A stretch of 64,000 bases of DNA from Mycobacterium sp. IDR2000157661 (GCF_022317005.1 NZ_CP081006.1:4030001-4094000), one strand, 5' to 3'. Positions 8,765 to 17,742 are shown, numbered from the stretch's first letter. Numbers and translations are program-made. The notes: a model not told the origin generated them from the sequence alone.

Positions 8765-9906
8765 CAGGCTCCTGCAGCAGCCGGATCGGGCAGACCGTCG
8801 ACGGTGTACCCGAAGTCGCCGGGTGACGGCTCGGCTCCCGGATAGAACCTGTGCGCCCAGCGCCGCAACGCCGCGTAGTCGCGGGCCTCCTCTGGCGCGA
8901 GGTTCGGCTTCTCCAGATACTTCATGTTCTCCCAGGTGAAGAAATCCTGCTTGATCACTTCTTGCTGCAGTTGCAGGAACTTCGCCGCTCGACCGGTCGG
9001 CGCGTCGCCGCCGTCGCCCGGTTCACGGATGGACGCCTGGGTGTAGAAGTAGTCGGTGTAGTCCTCGTCGACCGGCGTCTGACCGGTGACCTGGACCGTC
9101 GCGACCAGTTCGGACGGGAAGCGAACCACGCCGAGGCCGAGCGAGTAGTTGTCGTAGACGATCTTGGCGTCGACGGGGCCGGTGGGGGTCAGCCACGTCT
9201 TCGCCCGTCCCCCACCGAAATTCGCGTTCACTGTCGCATGCAGGTGGTAGCCGGACACCTCGAAGGACGCGGTGTTGGCCGGATTCGCCGCCTTGTGGAC
9301 GTACTGCACGTGGTAGGGGTCGGCGGCGTTCTCGATGATCATCTGCGCATGGACCTTGACGCGGTTCACCATTCGCGTGTGCGGGTGCAGTGGGTAGTAC
9401 TCGTCGGTCTCGAGTTCGGGCAGCACGGGCGGCTGCCAGTACGGCGCTCGGCCATGTCGCTCGTGCCAGACCAGCAGGAAGCCGTACCACTCGACGCAGG
9501 GGTAGGTCCTGATGCGCACGTTCTGCTTGCAGCCGATCCTGCTGTAGGGAATGAGCGCGTTGGTGCCGTCGCCCCGCCACTGCCAGCCGTGCCAGGGGCA
9601 GACGATGTGCTCGCCCTCGACAGTGCCGCCGACTCCCATGTTGGCGCCCAGATGCTGGCAGTACGCGTCGAGCACGTGCACCGCACCGGTACGGGTCCGG
9701 AACATCACCAGCTCCTCGCCGAAGTAGTGCGCCCGTTTCACCTGGCCGGGGACCAGATCGGAGGCGAAGCCGACGATGAACCACCCCGTCGGGAAGCGGT
9801 ACGTCGAGAGGCTGATGCCGCTCGGGCCGAACTCCCGCTCCGACGGATCGATCCCCGGGTCGTCAACCGTATCCGTCAACGCTTTCTCCGTCCGCGCACG
9901 CCACAT
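8764..9906 (-). CDS. KshA-like Rieske non-heme iron oxygenase
   Basis: A 380-aa oxygenase component. The Rieske [2Fe-2S] ligands are CQH (near residue 80) and CPWH (near residue 98); the iron-site motif is ENAADPYHVQYVH near residue 185. Length, domain order and the C-terminal ALRRWAHRFYPG helix resemble 3-ketosteroid 9alpha-hydroxylase oxygenase (KshA) rather than the larger phthalate or benzoate types. It would need a reductase such as KshB, which is not in the window. First gene of the minus-strand operon 9906 to 5796, divergent from a P450, with the conserved AT-rich element between them. The steroid-like assignment is by family resemblance only. Confidence 0.85.
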   Translation of the reverse strand: MWRARTEKALTDTVDDPGIDPSEREFGPSGISLSTYRFPTGWFIVGFASDLVPGQVKRAHYFGEELVMFRTRTGAVHVLDAYCQHLGANMGVGGTVEGEHIVCPWHGWQWRGDGTNALIPYSRIGCKQNVRIRTYPCVEWYGFLLVWHERHGRAPYWQPPVLPELETDEYYPLHPHTRMVNRVKVHAQMIIENAADPYHVQYVHKAANPANTASFEVSGYHLHATVNANFGGGRAKTWLTPTGPVDAKIVYDNYSLGLGVVRFPSELVATVQVTGQTPVDEDYTDYFYTQASIREPGDGGDAPTGRAAKFLQLQQEVIKQDFFTWENMKYLEKPNLAPEEARDYAALRRWAHRFYPGAEPSPGDFGYTVDGLPDPAAAGA

Positions 9907-9934
9907 CCGCAGGTTGGCTCGACCCGCTCGTTGC

Positions 9935-9952
9935 CTATTTTTACTATTTTAG
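9935..9952. promoter_or_regulatory. 18-bp cluster element CTA-N12-TAG (junction oxygenase/P450)
   Basis: The plus strand reads CTATTTTTACTATTTTAG in the 82-bp divergent junction. It is the best example of the recurring AT-rich element. It contains TACTAT (9942-9947), a possible -10 hexamer for the P450 gene. The similarity to the 17.77 kb site extends 23 bp further (to 9975). Confidence 0.6.
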
Positions 9953-9988
9953 GCATTCTGGGTCAAGGACGGCGACGTGAGGAGAGCC

Positions 9989-11227
9989 ATGCCGACGACG
10001 ACACCGGTCGACCTCTCGGACACCGCGTTGTGGCGCAACGGCTTTCCTGACGAGCTGTTCGCCGAACTGCGTCAGGCGCAGCCGGTCTTCCACCACGAAC
10101 TCACCGACGGCGTGGCCGAGTCCGTCGAGCACGACTTCTGGGTGACGACCAGGCACCGCCACTCGCTGCGAATCCACCGCGACACCGACAGTTTCACGGC
10201 TGTCGACGGCCCGCTGATCCAGGGCATCGGCCCGGCCGGGGCGTTTCCCACCATCATCAACATGGACCCGCCTGAGCAGACCAAGCGGCGACGGGTGATG
10301 TCGCACGCCTTCACCCCGCGAGCGATCGGCCGGCTCGAGGACGGCATCCGGACGCGTGCGGCGTCGTTGATCGATGCGCTGCTCGACAACGGCGGCGGTG
10401 ACTGGATCACCGACGTCGCCGACGTCCTGCCGATGTCGGTGATCGGCGACATCATCGGCATCCCCGACGAGGACCGGCCCGAGATCTTCGACTGCTTCGA
10501 CCGGATCCTGCAGGCGAATTCGCCGGAGGCCGAGGTGACGGCGCAGGACCGGATGGAGTCGTTCGGGAAGATCTTCGCCTATGCGGTGGACTTGACCGCC
10601 GAGAAGCGGCGCAACCCCGTCGACGACATCTGGAGCGTACTCACCTCCGCGGTGATCACCGACGAGAACGGCGATCAACTGTCCATCCCCGGCGCCGAAC
10701 TCGAAACCTTCTTCTTCGTCCTCGCTTTCGCGGGCAGCGACACCACCAAGAATGCGCTGGCCTACGGACTGCAGGCGTTCGTCTCCCACCCCGCCGAGAT
10801 CGAGCGGTACCGCGGTGACGCCTCGATCCGGGCCGCTGCCGTCGAGGAGGTGCTGCGCTGGGCCACTCCGGTCGCGTTCTGGACGCGGACCACGAAGGTC
10901 GACATCGAGATGGACGGTGTGCGCATTCCGCAGGGTGCCCGAGTGGTGTCGATGCTGCGGTCCGCGAACCGTGACGAGGAGGTGTTCGCCGACCCGTTCA
11001 CCTTCGACATCGGCCGCGCCGACAATCCGCATGTGGCATTCGGCGGCGGCGGTGCCCATTACTGCTTGGGCGCGATGCTTGCGCGCGCCGAGATCCGGGC
11101 GGTGCTCGACGAACTGCTGTGCCGGGCCGACGGGATCGACCTCGGGCCGTCGAAGGTCACCTACCCCGACCTCACCAACAACATGACGATCTTCGACCGC
11201 ATGCCGATCGCCCTGCGCGCGCGCTGA
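9989..11227 (+). CDS. Cytochrome P450
   Basis: A 412-aa soluble bacterial P450. The I-helix oxygen-binding motif is FAGSDTTKNAL near residue 250, the K-helix ExxR is EEVLR, and the heme-thiolate signature is FGGGGAHYCLG with its Cys near residue 355. ATG 9989 has GAGGAG at good spacing; the GTG four codons earlier is less likely. It is alone on its strand, divergent from the KshA-like oxygenase operon and converging with no gap on the fused CoA-transferase gene. It probably hydroxylates the growth substrate or a CoA-free intermediate. The CYP family cannot be fixed without alignment, and no ferredoxin gene is adjacent. Confidence 0.93.
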   Translation: MPTTTPVDLSDTALWRNGFPDELFAELRQAQPVFHHELTDGVAESVEHDFWVTTRHRHSLRIHRDTDSFTAVDGPLIQGIGPAGAFPTIINMDPPEQTKRRRVMSHAFTPRAIGRLEDGIRTRAASLIDALLDNGGGDWITDVADVLPMSVIGDIIGIPDEDRPEIFDCFDRILQANSPEAEVTAQDRMESFGKIFAYAVDLTAEKRRNPVDDIWSVLTSAVITDENGDQLSIPGAELETFFFVLAFAGSDTTKNALAYGLQAFVSHPAEIERYRGDASIRAAAVEEVLRWATPVAFWTRTTKVDIEMDGVRIPQGARVVSMLRSANRDEEVFADPFTFDIGRADNPHVAFGGGGAHYCLGAMLARAEIRAVLDELLCRADGIDLGPSKVTYPDLTNNMTIFDRMPIALRAR

Positions 11228-13519
11228 TCACAGCCCCTTCGGACGGGTGCCTATCACGCCCTGCCCGGTGAGCCGCTCCAGCTCGGCGTCGGACAGGCCG
11301 CACAGTTCGGTCAGGACCTGCGTGTTGTGCTGTCCGAGTGTCGGGGGTGTGCGAAGCAGCCAAGGCTGCGCGCCGTCCAGGCGGGTGAACGGCGGGCACG
11401 GGTACAGGTTGACCCCCGCGCTGGGGTGGTCGAGCGCCTCGAAGAACCCCCGGTGACGCAGCTGCGGATTGTCGGTCACCAGCGACGGCGAGATCACCAC
11501 CGCTGCCGGCACTCCCGCTCGCACCAGCCGTTCGGCCGCGCTATCCGCGTCACGGGCCGCGAGCCATGCGCCGAGATCCGTGTCGCCGGTGACGTCGTTC
11601 AGCGCCTGGCGCTGCGCGGCGGTGCCGATGGTGACCGCGATCCACCGATCCTCGCCGGCGCACGGGTATACGTCCTGCACCGCGTCGGTGTGCCCGCGAT
11701 TGCCCCGCCGCTGCATCACGCGGCCGAACACCTCGTATTCGATTGTCTGTGCGGCGGTCACGTTCAGGACGGTCTCGATCATCGGCACCTCGACCAGTTG
11801 GCCATGGCCCGTCCGGTCGGTGAACTGGCGGGCGGCGAGCAGCGCGAACGCGGCGTGCGCACCGGCCAGCGGATCACAGGCGCCCCGCGGCGCGACGGGT
11901 GGACCGTCGGGCAGACCCGTCACCCACGCCAGCCCGGCGATCTGTTCCATGGTGGGTGCGAAACCCACCCGGTCGCGCCACGGGCCGGACAGGCCGAACG
12001 CCGGCATCCGCATCATCACCAGGCGGGGGTTCAGTTCCAGCAGCACCTCGGCGCCGAGCCCGAACTGTTCCATGACTCGCGGCGAGAAGTTCTCCACCAC
12101 GGCGTCGGCGCCGCTGATCAGCTGCTTGACCAGCCGAAGGCCGTCGTCGGACTGCAGGTCCAGGGTGACGGACCGCTTGTTGGTGTTCATGGCGTGAAAG
12201 ACCCACCCGTACTCCCACCAGTCGTCTACGTCGCGACGCATTCCGCCCGAGTAACGGATACCGTCGGGCCGCTGAATCGACTCCACCTTGATCACGTCGG
12301 CTCCGAACGCCGCCAGAGCGTGCGTTGCCGCCGGGCCGGCCCAGAACGCGGTGAAGTCGACGACCCGCAGTCCCGCCAGCGGAGGACGCCCGTCCGGCTT
12401 TGAAACCTCGCGATGCCGTGGCGGCCAGCATTGTTCACCGTCGGCGTCACCGATCGCGGGCGATTCCCGGATCGGCGCCGGGCGGGCCCGCGACATCAGC
12501 CAGGGTGGCCGCGGCTGGTGGAAGCCGGCCGGATTGTCGACGTAGACCCCCCTTTGCTCCATATGGTCCATGTCCCGGATCGTCGCGCCGTTTCCCAGTG
12601 GGGCCAACGGTAATCGGAACAGTTGACCGAGTTCGACTATCTCGGCCACGGTGCGTTCGCGCAGCCACGGGTCGATGCGCTCGCGGATCCAGTCCCGGTA
12701 CGCGAACCGCCCGATCTGGAACTGCAGTTGCTCGATCTCCGTCAACTCCGGACATTCCACCATCGCCGCGAAGTCCAGCCACTGCTGGCCGGTGACCATG
12801 CTGATCCCGACATAGCCGTCCTTGGCGGGCTCGATGGACGGCACCTCGACGGAGCGCTGCACGGGCGGAACCTGCAGCAGCGCCGAATGCAGCCACTCAC
12901 CGCTCTGCATCAGGGTCACCGCCTCGAGCATCGACATGTCCAGATGGCCGCCAGCACCGCCGCCGCTCACCCGGTGATGCAGCGCCATCGCACCGAGGGC
13001 GGCCCACGCCCCGCCCATGTACTCGCCCAGATCGCCACCGATCGAGAGTGGCGGGCCCGCCGGGTCGCCCCGGAACCCGGTGAGGCCCGAAGCCGCTTGC
13101 AGGGTGAACTCGCTCGCCGGGCGCTGCGCCCACGGCCCGGTCCAGCCGAAGTCGGAGATGGTCACGACGATGCATCCCGGCGCCGCATCGAGAATTCCGT
13201 TCGGGTCGATACCCTGCCCGTGCGCCGTTGCCTTGTCCGCGGTCACGACCACGATGTCGGCACCGTCCAGCAGATCTGCGGAAAGTTCTGTGACGCTGCG
13301 TTTCCCGGCGTTGAGAAACCTGAACAGCGGCGAATCGCCTCCGTCGAGGGGTGCGCCGGTCATGGTCAGCCGGCGCAACGCGTCCCCGTCGGCGGGTTCC
13401 ACCTTCACCACGTCAGCGCCCGCGTCGGTGAACAATTTGCCGCAGTAAGCGCCCGCGATCCGGCCGGTGATCTCGATGACCCGCAGATCGTCGAGCGGGG
13501 TCGCTACCACCTCAGCCAC
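11228..13519 (-). CDS. Tandem-fused family III CoA-transferase (CaiB/BaiF)
   Basis: A 763-aa protein, roughly twice the family's usual ~400 aa. Two CaiB/BaiF units are joined: unit 1 starts LDDLRVIEITGRIAGAYCGK, unit 2 starts near residue 385 with LAGLRVVDFTAFWAGPAA. Each retains an Asp in the position of the catalytic aspartate (GGDLGEYMGG in unit 1; GACDPLAGAH in unit 2), so both look potentially active. The reaction is CoA transfer between carboxylic acids via aspartyl-CoA anhydride. Single-chain two-domain members are known but less usual. It is alone on the minus strand, divergent from the GntR regulator, with its stop immediately adjacent to the convergent P450 stop. Confidence 0.9.
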   Translation of the reverse strand: MAEVVATPLDDLRVIEITGRIAGAYCGKLFTDAGADVVKVEPADGDALRRLTMTGAPLDGGDSPLFRFLNAGKRSVTELSADLLDGADIVVVTADKATAHGQGIDPNGILDAAPGCIVVTISDFGWTGPWAQRPASEFTLQAASGLTGFRGDPAGPPLSIGGDLGEYMGGAWAALGAMALHHRVSGGGAGGHLDMSMLEAVTLMQSGEWLHSALLQVPPVQRSVEVPSIEPAKDGYVGISMVTGQQWLDFAAMVECPELTEIEQLQFQIGRFAYRDWIRERIDPWLRERTVAEIVELGQLFRLPLAPLGNGATIRDMDHMEQRGVYVDNPAGFHQPRPPWLMSRARPAPIRESPAIGDADGEQCWPPRHREVSKPDGRPPLAGLRVVDFTAFWAGPAATHALAAFGADVIKVESIQRPDGIRYSGGMRRDVDDWWEYGWVFHAMNTNKRSVTLDLQSDDGLRLVKQLISGADAVVENFSPRVMEQFGLGAEVLLELNPRLVMMRMPAFGLSGPWRDRVGFAPTMEQIAGLAWVTGLPDGPPVAPRGACDPLAGAHAAFALLAARQFTDRTGHGQLVEVPMIETVLNVTAAQTIEYEVFGRVMQRRGNRGHTDAVQDVYPCAGEDRWIAVTIGTAAQRQALNDVTGDTDLGAWLAARDADSAAERLVRAGVPAAVVISPSLVTDNPQLRHRGFFEALDHPSAGVNLYPCPPFTRLDGAQPWLLRTPPTLGQHNTQVLTELCGLSDAELERLTGQGVIGTRPKGL

Positions 13520-13560
13520 AGACGCACTCTCCCCATCACAACCGCTCGCCGTTTCTTTGT

Positions 13561-13579
13561 CATCTTAATAACTATTGAC
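13561..13579. promoter_or_regulatory. Possible degenerate cluster element (CoA-transferase/gntR junction)
   Basis: An AT-rich stretch CATCTTAATAACTATTGAC in the 116-bp divergent junction, resembling the cluster element with internal changes. A second AT-rich patch, GTTAATATT (about 13617-13625), lies just before the gntR start and could be its -10 or an autoregulatory site. This is a weak call. Confidence 0.25.
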
Positions 13580-13635
13580 GGATGGCGGCCGGTACACCCA
13601 GGTGACGGACCTGTCACTGTTAATATTGCGGCGTC

Positions 13636-14445
13636 ATGACAACACTGGGTATCGGCCCCGAGGCGCGGCGTCGGTTGGGGGCACGCAGGACCGCCGAGAT
13701 CATCGCCGACGAACTGCGCCGCCAGATCATCGACGGCGAACTCGCCGACGGCGATCTGCTGCCCCGCCAGGAGATCCTCGTCGAGCAGTTCAACGTCAGC
13801 CTTGTGTCGCTGCGAGAAGCGTTGCGGATCCTGGAAACCGAGGGCTTGGTATCGGTGCGGCGCGGTAACCGCGGCGGCGCGGTGGTGCACGCCCCGGCCA
13901 AGGCCAGTGCCGCCTACATGCTCGGACTGCTGCTGCAAAGCGACTACGTTCCGCTCGCCGACCTCGGCACCGCGCTGCAGGAACTCGATCCGATGTGCGC
14001 GGCGCTGGCGGCACGTCGCCCCGATCGCGCGGAGACGTTGATCCCCAGACTGAAGGAACTCAACGACGAGATGGCCGAGCACATCGAGGACGGCGCGCGG
14101 TTCACCGAGATCGGCGGGCAGTTTCACGACGAGATCGTGCGCGGGTGCGGCAACCACACGATGATCGCGGTGGTGGGCAGCCTGGAGACGTTATGGACCG
14201 GCCACTTGAACTGGTGGGCAGCCGAATCGGCGGCCAAGGGCGAGTATCCGGCCATGGGCAAGCGCCGTATCGCACTGGGCGTGCATCAGAAGATCACCGA
14301 GGCCATCGCAGCCGGAGATGCCGAGCGCGCGCGCAAACTGGCCGCGAGACATGTCGCCGACACGCAGACCTATCTGCTGGCCGGCGATCCGGAGCAACGC
14401 ATTGTGGCGCTGTCCCCCCAGGCGCTCGCACAGCGCCAGCGCTGA
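13636..14445 (+). CDS. GntR-family transcriptional regulator, FCD (FadR-type) ligand domain
   Basis: A 269-aa regulator. The winged helix-turn-helix lies at residues 20-85 (LPRQEILVEQFNVSLVSLRE followed by ALRILETEGLVSVRRGNRGG). The helical FCD effector domain lies at 95-250, with FHDEIVRGCGNHTMI carrying the His/Asp-type metal or ligand residues of this class. FadR/FCD regulators usually repress catabolic operons and respond to an acid or acyl-CoA intermediate. As the only regulator gene inside the catabolic region it is the natural candidate for controlling the cluster; that link is inference. The SDR gene follows 10 bp later and is probably co-transcribed. Confidence 0.92.
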   Translation: MTTLGIGPEARRRLGARRTAEIIADELRRQIIDGELADGDLLPRQEILVEQFNVSLVSLREALRILETEGLVSVRRGNRGGAVVHAPAKASAAYMLGLLLQSDYVPLADLGTALQELDPMCAALAARRPDRAETLIPRLKELNDEMAEHIEDGARFTEIGGQFHDEIVRGCGNHTMIAVVGSLETLWTGHLNWWAAESAAKGEYPAMGKRRIALGVHQKITEAIAAGDAERARKLAARHVADTQTYLLAGDPEQRIVALSPQALAQRQR

Positions 14446-14455
14446 GAGGTGCAGT

Positions 14456-15172
14456 GTGCGAACAGCACTCATCACCGGCGGTAGCGGCGGCATCGGGCGG
14501 GCCTGCGGCGTGAAACTGGTGGACAGCGGGTATGACGTCGTGTTGACGGCGCGGCGGGAGGCGCCCCTGCGGGCGGCCGCCGACGAGATCGGCGCCCGGT
14601 ACGCGGTCGCCGACGCCAGCCAACCCTCGACGTTCGAACCGGCCGTCGAGGCCGCAGGACACGTCGACCTGCTGGTGCACGCATCCGGGATCCTCGGCGG
14701 AACCTACGCTCGCAAGCAGACCTTCGAGCAGTGGCGCGCAACACTTTCGGCCAACCTCGACTCGTGCTTCGTGGTGACCTCGGCCGCTCTCCCCCGGATG
14801 ACGGCGGGTTCGCGCTTCGTCTTCATCTCCTCGTCGGCGGCGCACGAGCCGATGCGCGCGCGCACCGCGTACTCGGCCGCCAAGGCGGGCATGAACGCGT
14901 TCGCAGGCGCGCTCGCACAGGAGGTCGACCGCGACGGGATCAACGTGCATGTGGTCACGCCCGGCCCCGTGGAAACCGAGATGCTGACCGATGTGCCGTT
15001 CGAGATGTATGCGGTCCGGGCCGCCGACGTCGCCGACGCCGTCGCGTGGCTCGACACCCTGGACCCGTCGGTGGATCTGCCCGAGATCAGGCTTCACGCG
15101 GTCACCCGAGGGCCGTCGGCGCGGCCACCGGTGGTACCGCCGGAAGCCGAACGGCGCGCAGCCAACCGGTGA
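14456..15172 (+). CDS. Short-chain dehydrogenase/reductase
   Basis: A 238-aa classical SDR. The cofactor motif TGGSGGIG is at the N-terminus and the catalytic SSSAA..YSAAK triad region sits near residues 125-145. GTG 14456 with GAGAGGTG upstream gives a normal SDR N-terminus (VRTALITGG); the upstream extension to 14318 overlaps gntR out of frame and is discarded. It likely interconverts an alcohol and a ketone in the pathway. Co-directional with gntR and probably in the same transcript. Confidence 0.88.
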   Translation: MRTALITGGSGGIGRACGVKLVDSGYDVVLTARREAPLRAAADEIGARYAVADASQPSTFEPAVEAAGHVDLLVHASGILGGTYARKQTFEQWRATLSANLDSCFVVTSAALPRMTAGSRFVFISSSAAHEPMRARTAYSAAKAGMNAFAGALAQEVDRDGINVHVVTPGPVETEMLTDVPFEMYAVRAADVADAVAWLDTLDPSVDLPEIRLHAVTRGPSARPPVVPPEAERRAANR

Positions 15173-15179
15173 ACCCGCC

Positions 15180-16316
15180 TCACGGTTCGCCGGGCAACGC
15201 CTTCACGGTCGACGGCAGGCCGTAGAGGGCGGTGGCGTTGCCGCGCATGATCCGCTCGCGCTGATCGGCGGGGAACCGCCGGATCGCCCAGTCCGGCGAG
15301 TCGTAGCTCCAATGCGGATAGTCGGTCGAGAACATCAGGTTGCCGCCGAGGTCCATCATCTCCAGGTACTCGCGGTACACGCTGACATTGACTTCTTCCA
15401 GCGGCTGGGTGGTGAACCGGACATGCTCACGGATGTACTCCGACGGCCTGCGCCTGACGTGGGGCAGATCGGCCTTGCGCCGCTGCCAGATTCGGTCCAT
15501 TCGCCACATCACCGGCATCGCCCAGGTGAAGCCGCCTTCCACGAACACCACCCGCAGATCGGGATGGCGGTCGAAGGCGCCGTCGAAGACCAGGCTCATC
15601 AGATGCGAGACGTACAGCAGCGGCCAGGACGCGAAGAAGTCGTGCCAGTGCGCCGGATTCCCGACCGGATAGATCGGGATCAGCTCGAACGGCGTCTGCC
15701 CCATCAAGTGGGTGGCGACGGGCAGACCATGACGCGCGGCGGCCCCGTACAGCGGGTCGAAATGTGTACTTCCGAAGGGGATTCCCCGTGTCTGCGGCGT
15801 GATCAGCACTTCCGCCATGTAGGGGTGACCTGCCCAGCGTTCGATTTCCCTGGCCGCCGCCTGCGGGTCCTGGGCGGTGACGCTGATCGCCCCGCGCCAG
15901 CGCCCGTGCCAGTTGGCATCGCCCAACCACACGTCGGCCAGCCAGTCGTTGTGCGTGGCCTTGAGCACGTGTTCGGCCTGGGGTAGTTGCGCATCGCACA
16001 TTGGTTCCAGCACCGCGATGCTCACGCCGGCATCCACCAGCAACTGCTTGGCGGCGAAGTCCGGGTCACTGCCGGCAACACCGCCGCTGGGCGGGGCCGC
16101 GTCGACTCGCAGCGACATCGTCTTGTACGAATCGGGAGTGTCGTAGAAGTGGGGCAACGGTGAGACGGCATTGCCGGTCGGCCACAGCTTGTCTCGCCAC
16201 TGCGGCGGTGCATACGTCCTGAGGATCTCGGCCGAGACCGGCAGCGGATGCACGTCGGTGTCGACGATGCTCACCGCGATATCGCGGCTGACGGGTGGCC
16301 GCTCGATGGTCGTCAT
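15180..16316 (-). CDS. Amidohydrolase-2 family metal-dependent hydrolase/decarboxylase
   Basis: A 378-aa member of the ACMSD-type amidohydrolase family (TIM barrel with one metal, typically Zn or Mn). The expected residues are present: VDTDVHPLP at the N-terminus (D-x-H), VATHLMG near residue 185, the SHLMSLVFDGAFDRHP helix, and the C-terminal Asp in FSTDYPHW. Family reactions are non-oxidative decarboxylation and hydrolytic C-C cleavage. ATG 16316 forms an ATGA overlap with the preceding paralogue, replacing a 60-residue spurious extension. I infer that it pairs with the adjacent, apparently degenerate paralogue (16313-17389). Confidence 0.88.
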   Translation of the reverse strand: MTTIERPPVSRDIAVSIVDTDVHPLPVSAEILRTYAPPQWRDKLWPTGNAVSPLPHFYDTPDSYKTMSLRVDAAPPSGGVAGSDPDFAAKQLLVDAGVSIAVLEPMCDAQLPQAEHVLKATHNDWLADVWLGDANWHGRWRGAISVTAQDPQAAAREIERWAGHPYMAEVLITPQTRGIPFGSTHFDPLYGAAARHGLPVATHLMGQTPFELIPIYPVGNPAHWHDFFASWPLLYVSHLMSLVFDGAFDRHPDLRVVFVEGGFTWAMPVMWRMDRIWQRRKADLPHVRRRPSEYIREHVRFTTQPLEEVNVSVYREYLEMMDLGGNLMFSTDYPHWSYDSPDWAIRRFPADQRERIMRGNATALYGLPSTVKALPGEP

Positions 16317-17389
16317 AGCGCGCGGTCCTTCACCTCGAGTTCCAGCCCGAACAACTGGTCGGCATTGCGCCACAACACGTTCTCGCGCTGGCGATCGTTC
16401 AGGCCGGCCACAGCTGAATCCGGGCCCGCCATCGACCAGTGGGGATAGCCCGAGCCGTACATCACCAGGTCCGCCTTGTCGGTAAGGTCCAGCCACCGTT
16501 CGGCATGGCCGGTGTCGGTGGGTCCGTCGAACGCCGAGGTGCAGAACCGCACGTGGTCGGACAAGTACTCACTGGGATAACGGTCGACCCAAGGCGTCTG
16601 GTCGCGCATCGACAGCCAGAACGTATCCAGCCGCCACATGAGCGGGGTGAGGATGTCATGGCCGCCGTCGGTGAAGACGAAACGCAGACCCGCATGCCTG
16701 CCGAACATGCCTTCGACGATGAGCGTTGCCAGGTGGACGAAGAAGTTCAGCGGCATGAACGCCGCGTAGCCGGGGTAGGTGAGCGCATGGCCGGCGAACG
16801 TGGGGGCATGGTCGACTCCGTTGCCGCCGTTGATGTGTACCGCCACCGGCAGGCCGTGTGCGGCGGCGGCCTCCCAGATCGGTTCGAACATCGGCTTGCC
16901 GTATGGCTCGCGGGACTGCAGCGGGACACCGACCTGCACCATCTTCGGATGCCCCGCCAGCCGTTCGATCTCGGCGACGGCACCCTTGACGTCCTCGGGG
17001 TTGACCCGGATGGTGCCGCGGAAGCGGTCGGTCGTGTCGGGGTCGAGCCAGCGGTCGAGCAGCCAGTCGTTGACCGCCGCGCAGATGCGGCTGTTGAGCA
17101 GGTAGTCGGCGATGTTGCCCCGGGTCAGCGGGTTGAGGATCGCCAGGTCGACCCCGCCCTCGTCGAACAGGTGACGGGCGACGGTTTCCGGGTCCGACCC
17201 GGGATACCCGTCGCCGTACAGGTCGGACCGGTAGTCCCCGCCCGGTGCCTGGTACCACTGTTGTTCGACATCGGGGATCGCGCGCAATTTGTGCGGTGCG
17301 GAGAGATATCGGCGGATCTCGCTGTTGTACCGGAAGTGCGGCTGCACGGAGCTGTCGACCACCGGGGTGTCGATGACGGGGGCGTTCAT
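16313..17389 (-). CDS. Amidohydrolase-2 family protein lacking canonical metal ligands
   Basis: A 358-aa paralogue of the downstream amidohydrolase, with the same fold markers (PVAVHINGG, FVHLATLIVEGMFGRHA, GYPHWSMAGPD). The N-terminal D-x-H is replaced by VDSSVQPHF (His to Gln) and the C-terminal SDYPH Asp is Gly (YGSGYPHW). Two key metal or catalytic positions are therefore missing, while the intact copy next door keeps both. I infer a non-catalytic or structurally partnering subunit; an altered chemistry is the alternative. ATG 17389 overlaps the Rieske ferredoxin stop (ATGA), giving a three-gene translationally coupled operon. Confidence 0.85.
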   Translation of the reverse strand: MNAPVIDTPVVDSSVQPHFRYNSEIRRYLSAPHKLRAIPDVEQQWYQAPGGDYRSDLYGDGYPGSDPETVARHLFDEGGVDLAILNPLTRGNIADYLLNSRICAAVNDWLLDRWLDPDTTDRFRGTIRVNPEDVKGAVAEIERLAGHPKMVQVGVPLQSREPYGKPMFEPIWEAAAAHGLPVAVHINGGNGVDHAPTFAGHALTYPGYAAFMPLNFFVHLATLIVEGMFGRHAGLRFVFTDGGHDILTPLMWRLDTFWLSMRDQTPWVDRYPSEYLSDHVRFCTSAFDGPTDTGHAERWLDLTDKADLVMYGSGYPHWSMAGPDSAVAGLNDRQRENVLWRNADQLFGLELEVKDRAL

Positions 17390-17742
17390 GCGATCAGGTA
17401 CACCTGTCCGTCGGTCACGTCGACCTGATAGGTGCGCACTCGCTTCGTCGGGTCGGCGACGTTCACACCGGTGGTGATGTCGAACTCCCACTGGTGCCAC
17501 GGGCATCGCGCGATCTGGCCGTCGCGCACGTGGCGGATGCCGTCGGGCATCTCCGGCGCGTACTCGGTGGTGCCGCGGACGTATCCCTCGCACAGCGGCG
17601 CGCCCTCGTGTGAGCAGTAGTTCGCGATGGCATACAGGGCCCCGCCGATGTTGTAGACACCCACACCGAAGGGACCTGCCTGCACGAGCCTCATGCTCCC
17701 GGGCGGCAGATCCTCGACGGCACACACCGCTCGTCGCTGCAT
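17386..17742 (-). CDS. Rieske [2Fe-2S] ferredoxin-like protein
   Basis: A 118-aa single Rieske domain. The ligands are NYCSHEGAPL near residue 43 and RCPWHQWEFD near residue 80. The stretch between the two ligand pairs is about 34 residues, roughly twice that of ordinary Rieske ferredoxins, with an inserted loop TTEYAPEMPDG. It probably passes electrons to a Rieske oxygenase, or serves as a small electron-transfer subunit. It starts at ATG 17742 after GAAGGGAC and heads the ferredoxin-amidohydrolase-amidohydrolase operon. No ferredoxin reductase is seen in the window. Confidence 0.88.
   Translation of the reverse strand: MQRRAVCAVEDLPPGSMRLVQAGPFGVGVYNIGGALYAIANYCSHEGAPLCEGYVRGTTEYAPEMPDGIRHVRDGQIARCPWHQWEFDITTGVNVADPTKRVRTYQVDVTDGQVYLIA

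Noticed and set aside
17390..17725. N-terminal 112-residue extension of the degenerate amidohydrolase
   Set aside because: It lies in the wrong frame over the Rieske ferredoxin and has low-complexity Arg-rich composition.
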